Assembly (NCBI RefSeq): GCF_040529045.1
Contig: NZ_CP131914.1
Coordinates: 3,890,501 to 3,954,500 of the forward strand
DNA length: 64,000 nucleotides
Source: Xanthomonas indica
GTDB lineage: Bacteria; Pseudomonadota; Gammaproteobacteria; Xanthomonadales; Xanthomonadaceae
Direction: 5' to 3'
The stretch's first letter is position 1, and each line of letters opens with the position of its first letter. Position numbers and translations under genes: made by a program. The notes below the pieces were generated by a model. The model did no database searches. It saw only the letters and a program-made list of their open reading frames with translations, and was not told the DNA's origin. Below are positions 10,270 to 19,375 of this stretch, one piece after another.

Positions 10270-13200
10270 ATGCTCTTGCGTTTCCCACACGCCTCCTGGC
10301 GCCTGCTGGCGCTACAGCTGGCCATGCTCTCGACAGCGTGGAGCGCGTGTGTGCCGCAGGCGCGGGCACTGCAGCCGGACAAGCAGTTCAACCACTACGA
10401 GCGTGAAGGCTGGGGCCTGGACCAGGGCCTGCCGCAGCTGAGCGTGCAGGCGTTCGCGCAGGACCGCCAGGGCTATCTGTGGATCGGCACGATGGGCGGG
10501 TTGACCCGCTTCGACGGGGTGCGCATGACCCCGTTCAACGAGGGCGCGCCGGCGCACCTGCCGGGCAACCTGATCAAGGCGCTGCACGTCGATCCTGCCG
10601 GCACCCTGTGGATCGGCACCTACCGCGGCCTGTCGCGCTACCGCGACGGACGCTTCGCCAGGCTGCTGCCGCAGGATCCGCAGGCGCCGCTGCTCAACAT
10701 CGAGGCGATCGCCACCGATGCGCGCGGCACCGTGCTGGTCGCGGCGCAGGATGGCGTGTACGCGGTGCAGGACGATCGCCTGCAGCTGCGTTACCGCATC
10801 GCCGGCGGCGCCTCTGCGCTGCTGCCGCGCGCCGACGCGCTGTGGGTGGGGACGCGCGGCGCCGTGCTGCGCTTCGTCGCCGGCCAGGACGCGCCGGAGG
10901 CGCTGGCACTGCCGCAGGAGGCCGGCGCCGCACCGGTGCAGCACCTGCTGGAGGCGCAAGGCACGGTCTGGGCCGGCACCCGCGACGGCCTGTTGTTGCG
11001 CCGCGACGGGCGCTGGCAATGGCTGCCCGATGCCAGCGGCCTGAGCCGACGCGCGGTGCAGGCCCTGTTCGAGGACAGCGACCGCAACCTGTGGGTGGGA
11101 CAGCCCGGCGCGCTGCTGCGCGTGCGCGATGGCGCGATCGTCGAACGCAACCCGGAAAGCAAGCCGAACATCGGCGTCAACGCCATCTTCGAGGACCGCG
11201 AGCGCAACCTGTGGCTGGGCAGCAGCTGGAACGGCGCGACCCGGCTGTGGAACGGCTGGACCCGCCGCTACAGCACCCACGAAGGGCTGGACGACGCACT
11301 GGTCTGGACCCTGGCGCGCGATCCGGACGGATCGCTGTGGGTCGGCACCGACAGCGGCCTGTCGCAGCTGCGCGACGGCCGTTACCAGCCGCGCCTGAGT
11401 CTGGCGCAGTTGCACAACGAGGCGCCCTACACCTTGCTGGCCGAACCCGGGCAACTGTGGATCGGCACGCGCCACGGCGCCGCCCTGTACCGCGACGGCC
11501 GGCTCAGCCAGCCGGCCTGGATGGCGCCGCTGCGCGACCTACAGGTCAGCGGCATCGTCCGCGACCGCGCGCAGCGGCTGTGGTTCGCCAGCGACGACGG
11601 CCTGTTCCGCAGCGACGGCACGCGGCTGCGCCGCTACGGCACGGCCGATGGCCTGCGCGATCCGCGCGTGCGCCTGGTCCACGAGACCCGCGACGGCCGC
11701 CTGCTGATCGGCGCGCAGTCGGGCCTGTACGAACTGCGCGGCGAGCGCCTGGTCGCCCTCGCCCCGCCGGGATCGGCGCTGGCCAGCGCCGACATCACCG
11801 CGATCCACGAACTGCCCGATGGGCAGTGGCTGGTCGGCACCCTCAACGAGCAGTTGTGGTTGTTCGACGGGACGCACTGGCACGCGTTCGGCGAGCAGGA
11901 CGGGCTGCCGGTGAACGCCGCCTTCTTCATCGCCGACGACGGCCGCGGCGGGATCTGGGTGGCCGGCCTGCGCGGGGTCTATCGCGTGCGCCTGGCCGAC
12001 CTGCAGCGCCACGCCGCGTCGCCGCAGGCGCCGCTGAACGCCGAGCTGATGCTCACCGAGCGCGCGCAGCGCCATGGCGGCGTGCAAGGCATGTGCTGCA
12101 ACGGCGCCGGCAACGGCAAGGGCTTCATCGAGCAGGGTGCGCTGTGGCTGCCCAGCCGCGACGGCGTGGTCGCCCTGGACACCGCCGGCATCGTCAAGAA
12201 TCCGGTGGCGCCGCAGCCGGTGGTGGAGCGGGTACGCGCGCTGGGCCAGTGGCTGACGCCGCAGGCGCTGCCCGCGCCGCTGCCCGAAGCCGCGCGCGAC
12301 CTCGACTTCGAGTTCACCGCCGCCTCGTTCCAGGCGCCGCAGAACGTCGAGCTGCGCTACCGCCTGCTCGGCTACGACCGCAGCTGGCGCAGCCTCGACG
12401 ACATCCGCCAGCGCGCGGTCAGCTACACCAACCTGCCCGGCGGCGACTACGTGTTCGAGGTCACCGGCAGCAACAATGCCGGCGTGTGGGCGGCGGCACC
12501 GGCGCGGCTGCCGCTGCGCATCGCGCTGCGCTTCCAGGAAACGGCGTTCTACAAGCTGCTGCTGGCGCTGGGCGCGTTCGTCCTGCTGCTGTCTGCCGTG
12601 TGCCTGGCGCGGCTGCACAACCGGCGCCAGCGCGAGATCCTGGAACGCCAGGTGCGCGAACGCACGCAGGCGCTGCAGGCAGCCAACCAGCGCCTGCAGG
12701 AGGCCAGCTTCACCGACGAACTGACCCAGCTGCGCAACCGCCGCTACCTGTCGCTGCACATTCCCAGCGACATCGCCCTGTACCGGCGCATGGCCGCCAA
12801 CGACGAGGACATGCTGTCCTCGGGCATGCTGTTCGCGCTGATCGACATCGACCACTTCAAGTCGATCAACGACAGCGGCGGCCACCACACCGGCGACGCG
12901 GTGCTGCAGCAGATGGCGCAGTTGCTGGTGCGGCTGACCCGCGAAAGCGACTACGTGGTGCGCTGGGGCGGCGAGGAGTTCCTGCTGGTGCTGCGCTCGG
13001 CGCCGCGGGAGAACCTCACCATGGCCGCCGAACGGCTGTGCCGCGCGGTGGCCGCGCACCCGTTCGTGTTCGACCACGGCCGCCAGGGCCGGGTCACCTG
13101 CTCGATCGGACTGGCCGAATTTCCGTTCGTGCACGATCCCGACAACCTGCTCGGCTGGGAACAGTTGCTGGTGCTGGCCGATCGCGCGCTGTACCAGGCC

Positions 13201-13356
13201 AAGGCCAAGGGCCGCAACGGCTGGGCCGCGTACCGGCCGGTGCTCGGCGCGCAGGCCGAACAGGTGCTGGCGGCGCTGCAGGAACCGCTGGGGCAGATGC
13301 AGCGCCACGCCTGCCTGACCCTGGTGCACAACGGCGGCAGCCTGCCGCCGGCGTAA
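10270..13356 (+). CDS. Diguanylate cyclase with periplasmic propeller sensor
   Basis: 1028 residues. Signal sequence, then propeller blades (GYLWIGTMGGLTRFDG, LWIGTYRGLSRYRDG, NLWVGQPGALLRV), a Y_Y_Y domain (RYRLLGYDRSWRS, about 690-760), a TM helix near 775-795, a short coiled coil and a C-terminal GGDEF domain. The active-site loop is GGEEF (900-904). The inhibitory I-site RESD begins at R891, exactly five residues before the loop, so an active, product-inhibited cyclase making c-di-GMP is predicted. The ATG at 10270 is chosen because the signal peptide follows directly. Its sensor half resembles the two kinases at the left end, with a different output. Confidence 0.94.
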   Translation: MLLRFPHASWRLLALQLAMLSTAWSACVPQARALQPDKQFNHYEREGWGLDQGLPQLSVQAFAQDRQGYLWIGTMGGLTRFDGVRMTPFNEGAPAHLPGNLIKALHVDPAGTLWIGTYRGLSRYRDGRFARLLPQDPQAPLLNIEAIATDARGTVLVAAQDGVYAVQDDRLQLRYRIAGGASALLPRADALWVGTRGAVLRFVAGQDAPEALALPQEAGAAPVQHLLEAQGTVWAGTRDGLLLRRDGRWQWLPDASGLSRRAVQALFEDSDRNLWVGQPGALLRVRDGAIVERNPESKPNIGVNAIFEDRERNLWLGSSWNGATRLWNGWTRRYSTHEGLDDALVWTLARDPDGSLWVGTDSGLSQLRDGRYQPRLSLAQLHNEAPYTLLAEPGQLWIGTRHGAALYRDGRLSQPAWMAPLRDLQVSGIVRDRAQRLWFASDDGLFRSDGTRLRRYGTADGLRDPRVRLVHETRDGRLLIGAQSGLYELRGERLVALAPPGSALASADITAIHELPDGQWLVGTLNEQLWLFDGTHWHAFGEQDGLPVNAAFFIADDGRGGIWVAGLRGVYRVRLADLQRHAASPQAPLNAELMLTERAQRHGGVQGMCCNGAGNGKGFIEQGALWLPSRDGVVALDTAGIVKNPVAPQPVVERVRALGQWLTPQALPAPLPEAARDLDFEFTAASFQAPQNVELRYRLLGYDRSWRSLDDIRQRAVSYTNLPGGDYVFEVTGSNNAGVWAAAPARLPLRIALRFQETAFYKLLLALGAFVLLLSAVCLARLHNRRQREILERQVRERTQALQAANQRLQEASFTDELTQLRNRRYLSLHIPSDIALYRRMAANDEDMLSSGMLFALIDIDHFKSINDSGGHHTGDAVLQQMAQLLVRLTRESDYVVRWGGEEFLLVLRSAPRENLTMAAERLCRAVAAHPFVFDHGRQGRVTCSIGLAEFPFVHDPDNLLGWEQLLVLADRALYQAKAKGRNGWAAYRPVLGAQAEQVLAALQEPLGQMQRHACLTLVHNGGSLPPA

Positions 13357-13424
13357 CGCGTTGACGCCTCGCACGCGTAGGCCGGGCTAAGGTCGTGCTC
13401 CATCACGCCTGCCGCCACGCTCCC

Positions 13425-14435
13425 ATGCGCCATTGCCTGCTGCTCGCCGCCCTCGCCCTGTCGCCGCTCGCATCCGCCACGGCCATCGACGCATCGCCGC
13501 GCTACGGCGCGCAACTGGAAGGGTTCGCCTATCCCTACCCGGTGCACTGGTACCGCTTCGAGTCGCAGCGCCAGCCGCTGCAGATGGCGTACATGGACGT
13601 GGCGCCGACCGGCACGCCGAACGGCCGCACGGTGGTGCTGCTGCACGGCAAGAACTTCTGCGCGGCGACCTGGGAATCGACGATCGCCGCGCTGGCGGCA
13701 CAGGGCTACCGGGTGCTGGCACCGGACCAGATCGGCTTCTGCAAGTCGAGCAAGCCACAGGCCTACCAATTCACCTTCGCGCAACTGGCGGCCAACACCC
13801 ATGCGTTGCTGCAACAGGCCGGAGTGACTGGTGCCGCGTTCGTCGGCCATTCGATGGGTGGCATGCTCGCCGCGCACTACGCGCTGCAGTATCCGCAGGA
13901 CGTAAGCCAGTTGGTCCTGGTGAACCCGATCGGGCTGGAGGACTGGAAGGCGGCCGGCGTGCCCTGGCGCAGCGTCGACGCCTGGTACGCCAAGGAGCGC
14001 AAGACCGACGCGGCCTCGATCAAGCAGTACCAGCAAACCGTCTACTACGGCGGACAGTGGAAGCCCGAGTACGACCGCTGGGTGAGCATGCAGGCGGGCC
14101 TGTACGCCGGCCCCGGCGGCGACCGCGTGGCCTGGAACCAGGCGCTGACCTCGGACATGGTGTTCAACCAGCCGGTGGTGCAGCGCTTCCCGCAACTGCG
14201 CGTACCGACCACGCTGTTCATCGGCCAGCGCGACCGCACCGCGATCGGCAAGGATCTGGCGCCACCGGCGCTGGCCGCGACCCTGGGCGACTATCCGGCC
14301 CTGGGCAAGCGCGCGGCCGCGGCGATCCCCGGCGCGCGCCTGGTCGCCTTCGACGACCTCGGCCATTCCCCGCAGGTGGAAGCGCCGCAGCGCTTCAATG
14401 CCGCGTTGCTTGAGGCGCTGGGCAAGGCACCCTGA
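13425..14435 (+). CDS. Secreted alpha/beta hydrolase
   Basis: 336 residues with a signal peptide (CLLLAALALSPLASA). The fold shows VVLLHGKNFCAATWE (oxyanion region), nucleophile Ser in GHSMGGMLA and the acid/base end at DDLGHSPQVEAPQRF. Export to the periplasm or medium is expected. The substrate is not predictable; haloalkane dehalogenase, epoxide hydrolase and esterase relatives share this fold. The ATG at 13425 was preferred over 13395 because it begins the signal peptide. Confidence 0.85.
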   Translation: MRHCLLLAALALSPLASATAIDASPRYGAQLEGFAYPYPVHWYRFESQRQPLQMAYMDVAPTGTPNGRTVVLLHGKNFCAATWESTIAALAAQGYRVLAPDQIGFCKSSKPQAYQFTFAQLAANTHALLQQAGVTGAAFVGHSMGGMLAAHYALQYPQDVSQLVLVNPIGLEDWKAAGVPWRSVDAWYAKERKTDAASIKQYQQTVYYGGQWKPEYDRWVSMQAGLYAGPGGDRVAWNQALTSDMVFNQPVVQRFPQLRVPTTLFIGQRDRTAIGKDLAPPALAATLGDYPALGKRAAAAIPGARLVAFDDLGHSPQVEAPQRFNAALLEALGKAP

Positions 14436-14867
14436 CCCCACATTCGCCACGCAATTGGTGTCGGCACGGCGGCACGAACGCGTGTTGTCGCGTCGCTTGG
14501 GGGATCGTGGCGGCGTGCCGGCGGCGACAGCACGCCGCCTGAGACGCTGCACGAACCTGGCGGCCATGCACCGTGCCAGCCCCTGCGCTACGCATACGCA
14601 GATGCACCCGATATGCAGCCATTGCGCTGCAGCATCGGACTTCCATGAAAACGTTGTCATCCCAGTGATTCTGGATACATCTCGCATTCGCCTGAATTGT
14701 CTGTTGACAACGTTGTCTTCCGGCGAGAACCCTGCGCTTGCCCGGTCCGCGCACGAACGCCACACGACGTCGGCGCCAAACGCTCCCGGGTGGTCGGATT
14801 CAAGGAACCAGACAGCGGCTCACCACCGCTCCTCAGTCGCGTTACCTACCGCATCGGAGGCGTCACC
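14436..14867 (+). promoter_or_regulatory. Chitinase upstream region with two LacI-type operator sites
   Basis: This 432-bp gap has no gene. It carries ATGAAAACGTTGTCAT at 14645-14660 (16-bp palindrome with one mismatched pair) and GACAACGTTGTC at 14706-14717 (perfect 12-bp palindrome), centres 59 bp apart. TTGACA at 14704-14709 overlaps the second site and could be a -35 element; no good -10 follows at 17 bp. The same core occurs upstream of the glucokinase gene at the other end of the window. It matches my recollection of the NagR (LacI family) box in Xanthomonas. Confidence 0.6.
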
Positions 14868-16919
14868 ATGCACACGAAATCCGCTGGATCGTGGTTGCTG
14901 TTCTGCTGTTTCGTCCTGGCCGGCCTCGTGCCGAGCCAGGCCTGGGCTGCCGCGTGCAGCGGCGTCGCCGCCTGGAATCCGGCCACGATCTACGCCGCCG
15001 GCGATACCCTGACCTACGCCGGTCACCTGTACCGCGCCAACGGTCCGATCTGGAACACCGCGCCGACCTACTGCACCAGTTGCGGCTGGTACCAGGATCT
15101 GGGCACCTGCGACGGCAGTTCGGCCAACCAGCCGCCGAGCGTGGCCCTGACCGCGCCCACCGCCGGCACCCGCTTCGTGGTCGGCAACACCATCACCCTG
15201 CAGGCCTCGGCCAGCGATGCGGACGGCAGCGTGGCGCGGGTCGAATTCTTCCGCGGCGCCACCTCGCTGGGCAGCGTGAGCGGCGCGCCCTACACACTCG
15301 CCTGGAGCGACGCCGCAGCCGGCAGCTACAGCCTCACTGCCGTGGCCACCGACAACGCCGGCGCGCGCAGCACGTCCGCGGCGGTCGCGATCACCGTCGC
15401 GGCGCCATCGACCGACACCACCGCACCCAGCGTGCCGACCGGCCTGGCCGCGGCCACGCGCGCCAGCAACGCCATCACCCTGAGCTGGAATGCCGCCGCC
15501 GACAATGCCGGCGGCAGTGGCCTGGCCGGCTACGACATCCTCCGCGACGGCAACCGCGTGGGCACCTCCACCACCACCGCCTACACCGATTCGGCGCTGA
15601 CCGCCGACACCGCATACGCCTACGCGGTCCGCGCCCGCGACAACGCCGGCAACGTCTCCGCCAGCAGCGCCACGCTGAGCGTGCGCACCCTGCCCGCCAG
15701 CGCCGGCGGCGGCAAGCGCGTGATCGGCTACTTCACCCAATGGGGCATCTACGGCCGCAACTACCAGGTGCGCGACATCCAGACCAGCGGCGCGGCCGGC
15801 TACCTGACCCATATCAACTACGCCTTCGGCAACGTCCGCAACAACCGCTGCGAAGTCGGCGTGACCCAGCCCTCCGACAGCAGCACCGGCGCCGGCGGCG
15901 ACGCCTTCGCCGACTACACCAAGGCGTTCTCCGCCGCGCAGAGCGTGGACGGCGTGGGCGACACCTGGGACCAGCCGCTGCGCGGCAACTGGAACCAGTT
16001 GAAGAAGCTCAAGGCCGCGCACCCCGGGCTGAAGGTGCTGATCTCCCTGGGCGGCTGGACCTGGTCGCGCGGCTTCTCCAGCGCCGCGCGCGCCGAGAAC
16101 CGCCAAGCCTTCGTCGCCTCCTGCATCGACGCCTACATCCGCGGCAACCTGCCCGTCACCGACGGCGCCGGCGGCAACGCGGCCGCGGCTGGCGTGTTCG
16201 ACGGCATCGACATCGACTGGGAATACCCGGTGGCCTGTGGCATCGCCTGCGGCAGTCCCGAGGACCGGCAGAACTTCACCGCGTTGCTGGCCGAGCTCCG
16301 CCGCCAGCTCGACCAGGTGCGGCCGGGGCTGCTGCTGACCGTGGCGGTCGGCGCCGGCATCGACAAGATCCGCGTCACCGACCCGAACCTGTACGCGCAA
16401 TACCTGGACTACCTCAACGTGATGACCTACGACTTCCACGGCGCCTGGGATCCGCAGACCAACCACCACTCGGCGCTGTTCGAATCGCCGGCCGATCCCT
16501 CCAGCGGCGACCAGCGCTACTACAACAGCAACGACGCCATCCAGGCCTTCCTCGACCGTGGCGTGCCCGCCGCCAAGCTCAATCTCGGCATCGGTTTCTA
16601 CGGGCGCGGCTGGACCAACGTGCCCAACGTCAACCACGGTCTGTACCAGAGCGGCAGCGCCGCGGCGGGCACCTACGAGGCCGGCATCGAGGACTACAAG
16701 GTGTTGCGCGGCCGCGCCGGCACCAGCTACGTCGACCCGCAGGCGCACGCGCACTGGAAGTACGACGGCAGCACCTTCTGGAGCTACGACAACCCGGCGC
16801 TGGTCACCGAGAAGATGAACTACGTCAAGGCCCAGGGCCTGGGCGGCGCGTTCTTCTGGGAATTCAGCGGCGACTACCAGGGCGAGTTGCTGAAGACCAT
16901 GGGCCAGGGTCTGCAATGA
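14868..16919 (+). CDS. Secreted multidomain GH18 chitinase
   Basis: 683 residues. Order: signal peptide (1-28); chitin-binding CBM5/12 (about 30-80, AAWNPATIYAAGDTLTYAG with paired Cys); Ig-like domain (about 88-172, VALTAPTAGTRF through VAITV); fibronectin III (about 178-272); GH18 barrel (about 280-683) with DGIDIDWEYP, where D445, D448 and D450 precede catalytic acid E452. Other GH18 marks are SLGGWTWS, MTYDFHGAWD and the terminal GAFFWEFSGD. It hydrolyses chitin outside the cell. The ATG at 14868 has CGGAGG upstream. Operators upstream suggest induction by a GlcNAc-related signal. Confidence 0.95.
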   Translation: MHTKSAGSWLLFCCFVLAGLVPSQAWAAACSGVAAWNPATIYAAGDTLTYAGHLYRANGPIWNTAPTYCTSCGWYQDLGTCDGSSANQPPSVALTAPTAGTRFVVGNTITLQASASDADGSVARVEFFRGATSLGSVSGAPYTLAWSDAAAGSYSLTAVATDNAGARSTSAAVAITVAAPSTDTTAPSVPTGLAAATRASNAITLSWNAAADNAGGSGLAGYDILRDGNRVGTSTTTAYTDSALTADTAYAYAVRARDNAGNVSASSATLSVRTLPASAGGGKRVIGYFTQWGIYGRNYQVRDIQTSGAAGYLTHINYAFGNVRNNRCEVGVTQPSDSSTGAGGDAFADYTKAFSAAQSVDGVGDTWDQPLRGNWNQLKKLKAAHPGLKVLISLGGWTWSRGFSSAARAENRQAFVASCIDAYIRGNLPVTDGAGGNAAAAGVFDGIDIDWEYPVACGIACGSPEDRQNFTALLAELRRQLDQVRPGLLLTVAVGAGIDKIRVTDPNLYAQYLDYLNVMTYDFHGAWDPQTNHHSALFESPADPSSGDQRYYNSNDAIQAFLDRGVPAAKLNLGIGFYGRGWTNVPNVNHGLYQSGSAAAGTYEAGIEDYKVLRGRAGTSYVDPQAHAHWKYDGSTFWSYDNPALVTEKMNYVKAQGLGGAFFWEFSGDYQGELLKTMGQGLQ

Positions 16920-17038
16920 GCTGAGGCGCCGGCCGCCGCGCGACGCGCGACGGCCGCACCACGGGGCCCGCACCGCAGCCGTTGCGGGCCATGCCGACAA
17001 CTGCCGGCTGGCGGTCATCGCCAGCCAAGCCCAATCGC

Positions 17039-17064
17039 GACGCCCGCAGCTGACTGCGGGCGTC
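17039..17064. terminator. Shared hairpin between convergent chitinase and hom genes
   Basis: A perfect 11-bp inverted repeat (GACGCCCGCAG/CTGCGGGCGTC, loop CTGA) sits between the converging genes. No clear T tract follows on either strand, so termination is likely but not certain. Confidence 0.5.
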
Positions 17065-17075
17065 GTTCACTTCCT

Positions 17076-18161
17076 TCAGCGCACCGCGATCCGCAGCACG
17101 TCGTCGAGCAAGGCCGCCGCGGTGACGTCGGCACCGGCGCCCGGCCCCTGGATCAGCAGCGGCTGCTGCAGGTAGCGGTCGCTGTGGATGGCGACGCGGT
17201 TGTCGGTGCCGGCGCCGCTGGCCAGCGGATGCGTCAGCGGCAGCGCGCGCAGGCCCACCGAGGCGCCGTGCGCATCGAAGCGGCCGACGAAGCGCAGGCA
17301 GGCACCGTCGGCCTGTGCCTGCGCCAGGCGCGCCGCCAACGGCGCGTCCAGTAGTTCCAACGCGGCATCCAACTGCGCCAGCGGCACCGCGGCCAGCGCG
17401 GCCGGCACCAGCGACGCCACCTGCACCTGCTCGGCGCGCAACGGCAGGCCGGCGGCACGGGCCAGGATCAGCAGCTTGCGCCGCACGTCCTCGCCGGACA
17501 GGTCCTCGCGCGGATCGGGTTCGGTGTAGCCGGCGGCCGCGGCCTCGCGCACGCACTCGGAAAAGGAACGACGGCCGTCGTAGCGGTGCAGCAGCCAGGC
17601 CAGCGAGCCGGACAGCACGCCTTCCACCGCGTGGATGTGGTCGCCGCCGGCGACCAGCGCGCGCAGGCTGCTCAGCAACGGCAGCCCGGCGCCCACCGTG
17701 GCGCTGTCGCCGTAGTGGGTGCTGGCGGCATGCTGCGCGGCATGGATCTGTTCGGCACGCGCCAACGCGGCGCCCTGGCCGAGCTTGTTGGCGGTGACCA
17801 CGTGCACGCCGCGCCGCAGCCACTCGGCATGGCGCTGCGCCACCGCTTCGCTGGCGGTGGCGTCGACCACGATGTCGCCGCGGCCCAGGTCGTCCGGCAG
17901 CGTCACCGCCTGCGCCGTGCGCGCGGCGGCATTGGCCGCGGCCAGCGCCTGCGCCGGCGCCAGCGCGCAGTCGGCGACGGTGCGCGAATTGGCCAGCCAG
18001 GCGAAGGCCGGCAAGCCGGGCCGGCGCTGCTGCAGCGCCTGGTAACGCGCGACGAAGGCGCGGCCGACCGTGCCAGTGCCGAGCAGGCCCAGCCGCGCAG
18101 TTGCGGTGGCGGGCGCCGCACGCCGCGGCGCCGCCGGTGCATCGGCCAACCCGCTGCTCAC
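17076..18161 (-). CDS. hom: Homoserine dehydrogenase (monofunctional)
   Basis: 361 residues. The NAD(P) fold GLLGTGTVGRAFVARY is near the N-terminus, then VTANKLG, the active-site stretch GDSATVGAGLPLL, GVLSGSLAWLL and AAAAGYTEPDPREDLSGEDVRRK, all homoserine dehydrogenase landmarks. No ACT domain is present, so it lacks the usual threonine feedback module. It reduces aspartate semialdehyde to homoserine. The GTG start at 18161 overlaps the metB stop (GTGA), indicating coupling. Third gene of the metX-metB-hom operon. Confidence 0.93.
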   Translation of the reverse strand: MSSGLADAPAAPRRAAPATATARLGLLGTGTVGRAFVARYQALQQRRPGLPAFAWLANSRTVADCALAPAQALAAANAAARTAQAVTLPDDLGRGDIVVDATASEAVAQRHAEWLRRGVHVVTANKLGQGAALARAEQIHAAQHAASTHYGDSATVGAGLPLLSSLRALVAGGDHIHAVEGVLSGSLAWLLHRYDGRRSFSECVREAAAAGYTEPDPREDLSGEDVRRKLLILARAAGLPLRAEQVQVASLVPAALAAVPLAQLDAALELLDAPLAARLAQAQADGACLRFVGRFDAHGASVGLRALPLTHPLASGAGTDNRVAIHSDRYLQQPLLIQGPGAGADVTAAALLDDVLRIAVR

Positions 18162-19375
18162 GCGTCCACCCGTTTGCGTGCCAGCGCCTCGCCGGCGCGC
18201 TGCGCGCGCTGCAGGCCGGCCTGCAGGTCGGCGACCAGGTCCGCGCTGGATTCGATGCCCACCGACAGGCGCAGCAGGCCGTCGGAAATGCCGGCCTTGG
18301 CGCGCGCCTCGGCGGTCATCGCCGCATGCGTCATGGTCGCCGGATGCGCGATCAGGCTCTCCACGCCGCCCAGCGATTCGGCCAGGGTGAAGTAGCGCAG
18401 GCCGTCGACGAAGGCGCGCACCTCGGCCTCGCCGCCGGCCAGTTCGAAACTGATCATCGCGCCGAAGCCGCGCTGCTGCCGCGCCGCCACCGCGTGGCCC
18501 GGATGCGAGGCCAGGCCGGGGTAGTACACCTGGCGCACCGCGTCGTGCGTGGTCAGCAGCTCCACCACCGCCTGCGCGTTTTCCTGGTGCGCGCGCAGGC
18601 GCGCGTCCAGCGTGCGCAGGCCGCGCAGGGTCAGGAACGCATCGAACGGCGAGCCGGTCAGGCCCAGCGCATTGGCCCACCACACCAGTTGCTGGTGCAG
18701 CTCGGGATCGGCGGCGATCACCGCTCCGCCGACCACGTCGCTGTGGCCGTTGACGTACTTGGTGGTGGAGTGGATCACCAGGTCGGCGCCGAACGCGATC
18801 GGGGTCTGCAGCGCCGGCGACAGGAAGGTGTTGTCGACCACCGCCAGCGCGCCGGCCTTGTGCGTGGCGTCGATGACGAAGCGCAGGTCGGTGATGCGCA
18901 GCAGCGGGTTGGACGGGGTCTCGATCAGCACCAGCTTCGGCGCCTGCGCCAGCGCATCGGCCAGCGAGCGCGGATCGGTCAGGTCGGCGGTGATCAGCTC
19001 GAAGTGGCCCTTCTTGGCCAGCGCGTTGAACAGCCGCCAGCTGCCGCCGTATGCGTCGTGCGGCACCACCAGCTTGTCGCCGGGCTGCAGCAGCGCGTTG
19101 AGCACCAGGTTGATCGCGCCCATGCCGGTGGCGGTGATCACGCCGCCGGCGCCGCCCTCCAGTTCCGCCAGCGCTTCGCCGAGCAGGTCGCGGGTGGGAT
19201 TGCCGCTGCGGGTGTAGTCGTACTGGCGCTTGTTGCCGAAGCCGTCGAAGCTGAAGTTCGACGACAGCACGATCGGCGGGGTCACCGCACCGTAGGCGGT
19301 ATCGCGGTCGATGCCGGCGCGGACCGCGGCGGTGGCGGCACTACAGGGCAGATCGGTGTCGTGGGCAGTGCTCAT
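18158..19375 (-). CDS. metB: Cystathionine gamma-synthase / O-acylhomoserine sulfhydrylase type PLP enzyme
   Basis: 405 residues of the Cys/Met metabolism PLP family. Visible marks are YTRSGNPTRD near the N-terminus, the phosphate-binding TATGMGA, VVDNTFLSP and PLP lysine in HSTTKYVNGHSD. It condenses acylated homoserine with cysteine (trans-sulfuration) or sulfide; sequence alone does not separate these, and CGS is favoured by general similarity. The start overlaps the metX stop (ATGA). Confidence 0.92.
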   Translation of the reverse strand: MSTAHDTDLPCSAATAAVRAGIDRDTAYGAVTPPIVLSSNFSFDGFGNKRQYDYTRSGNPTRDLLGEALAELEGGAGGVITATGMGAINLVLNALLQPGDKLVVPHDAYGGSWRLFNALAKKGHFELITADLTDPRSLADALAQAPKLVLIETPSNPLLRITDLRFVIDATHKAGALAVVDNTFLSPALQTPIAFGADLVIHSTTKYVNGHSDVVGGAVIAADPELHQQLVWWANALGLTGSPFDAFLTLRGLRTLDARLRAHQENAQAVVELLTTHDAVRQVYYPGLASHPGHAVAARQQRGFGAMISFELAGGEAEVRAFVDGLRYFTLAESLGGVESLIAHPATMTHAAMTAEARAKAGISDGLLRLSVGIESSADLVADLQAGLQRAQRAGEALARKRVDA

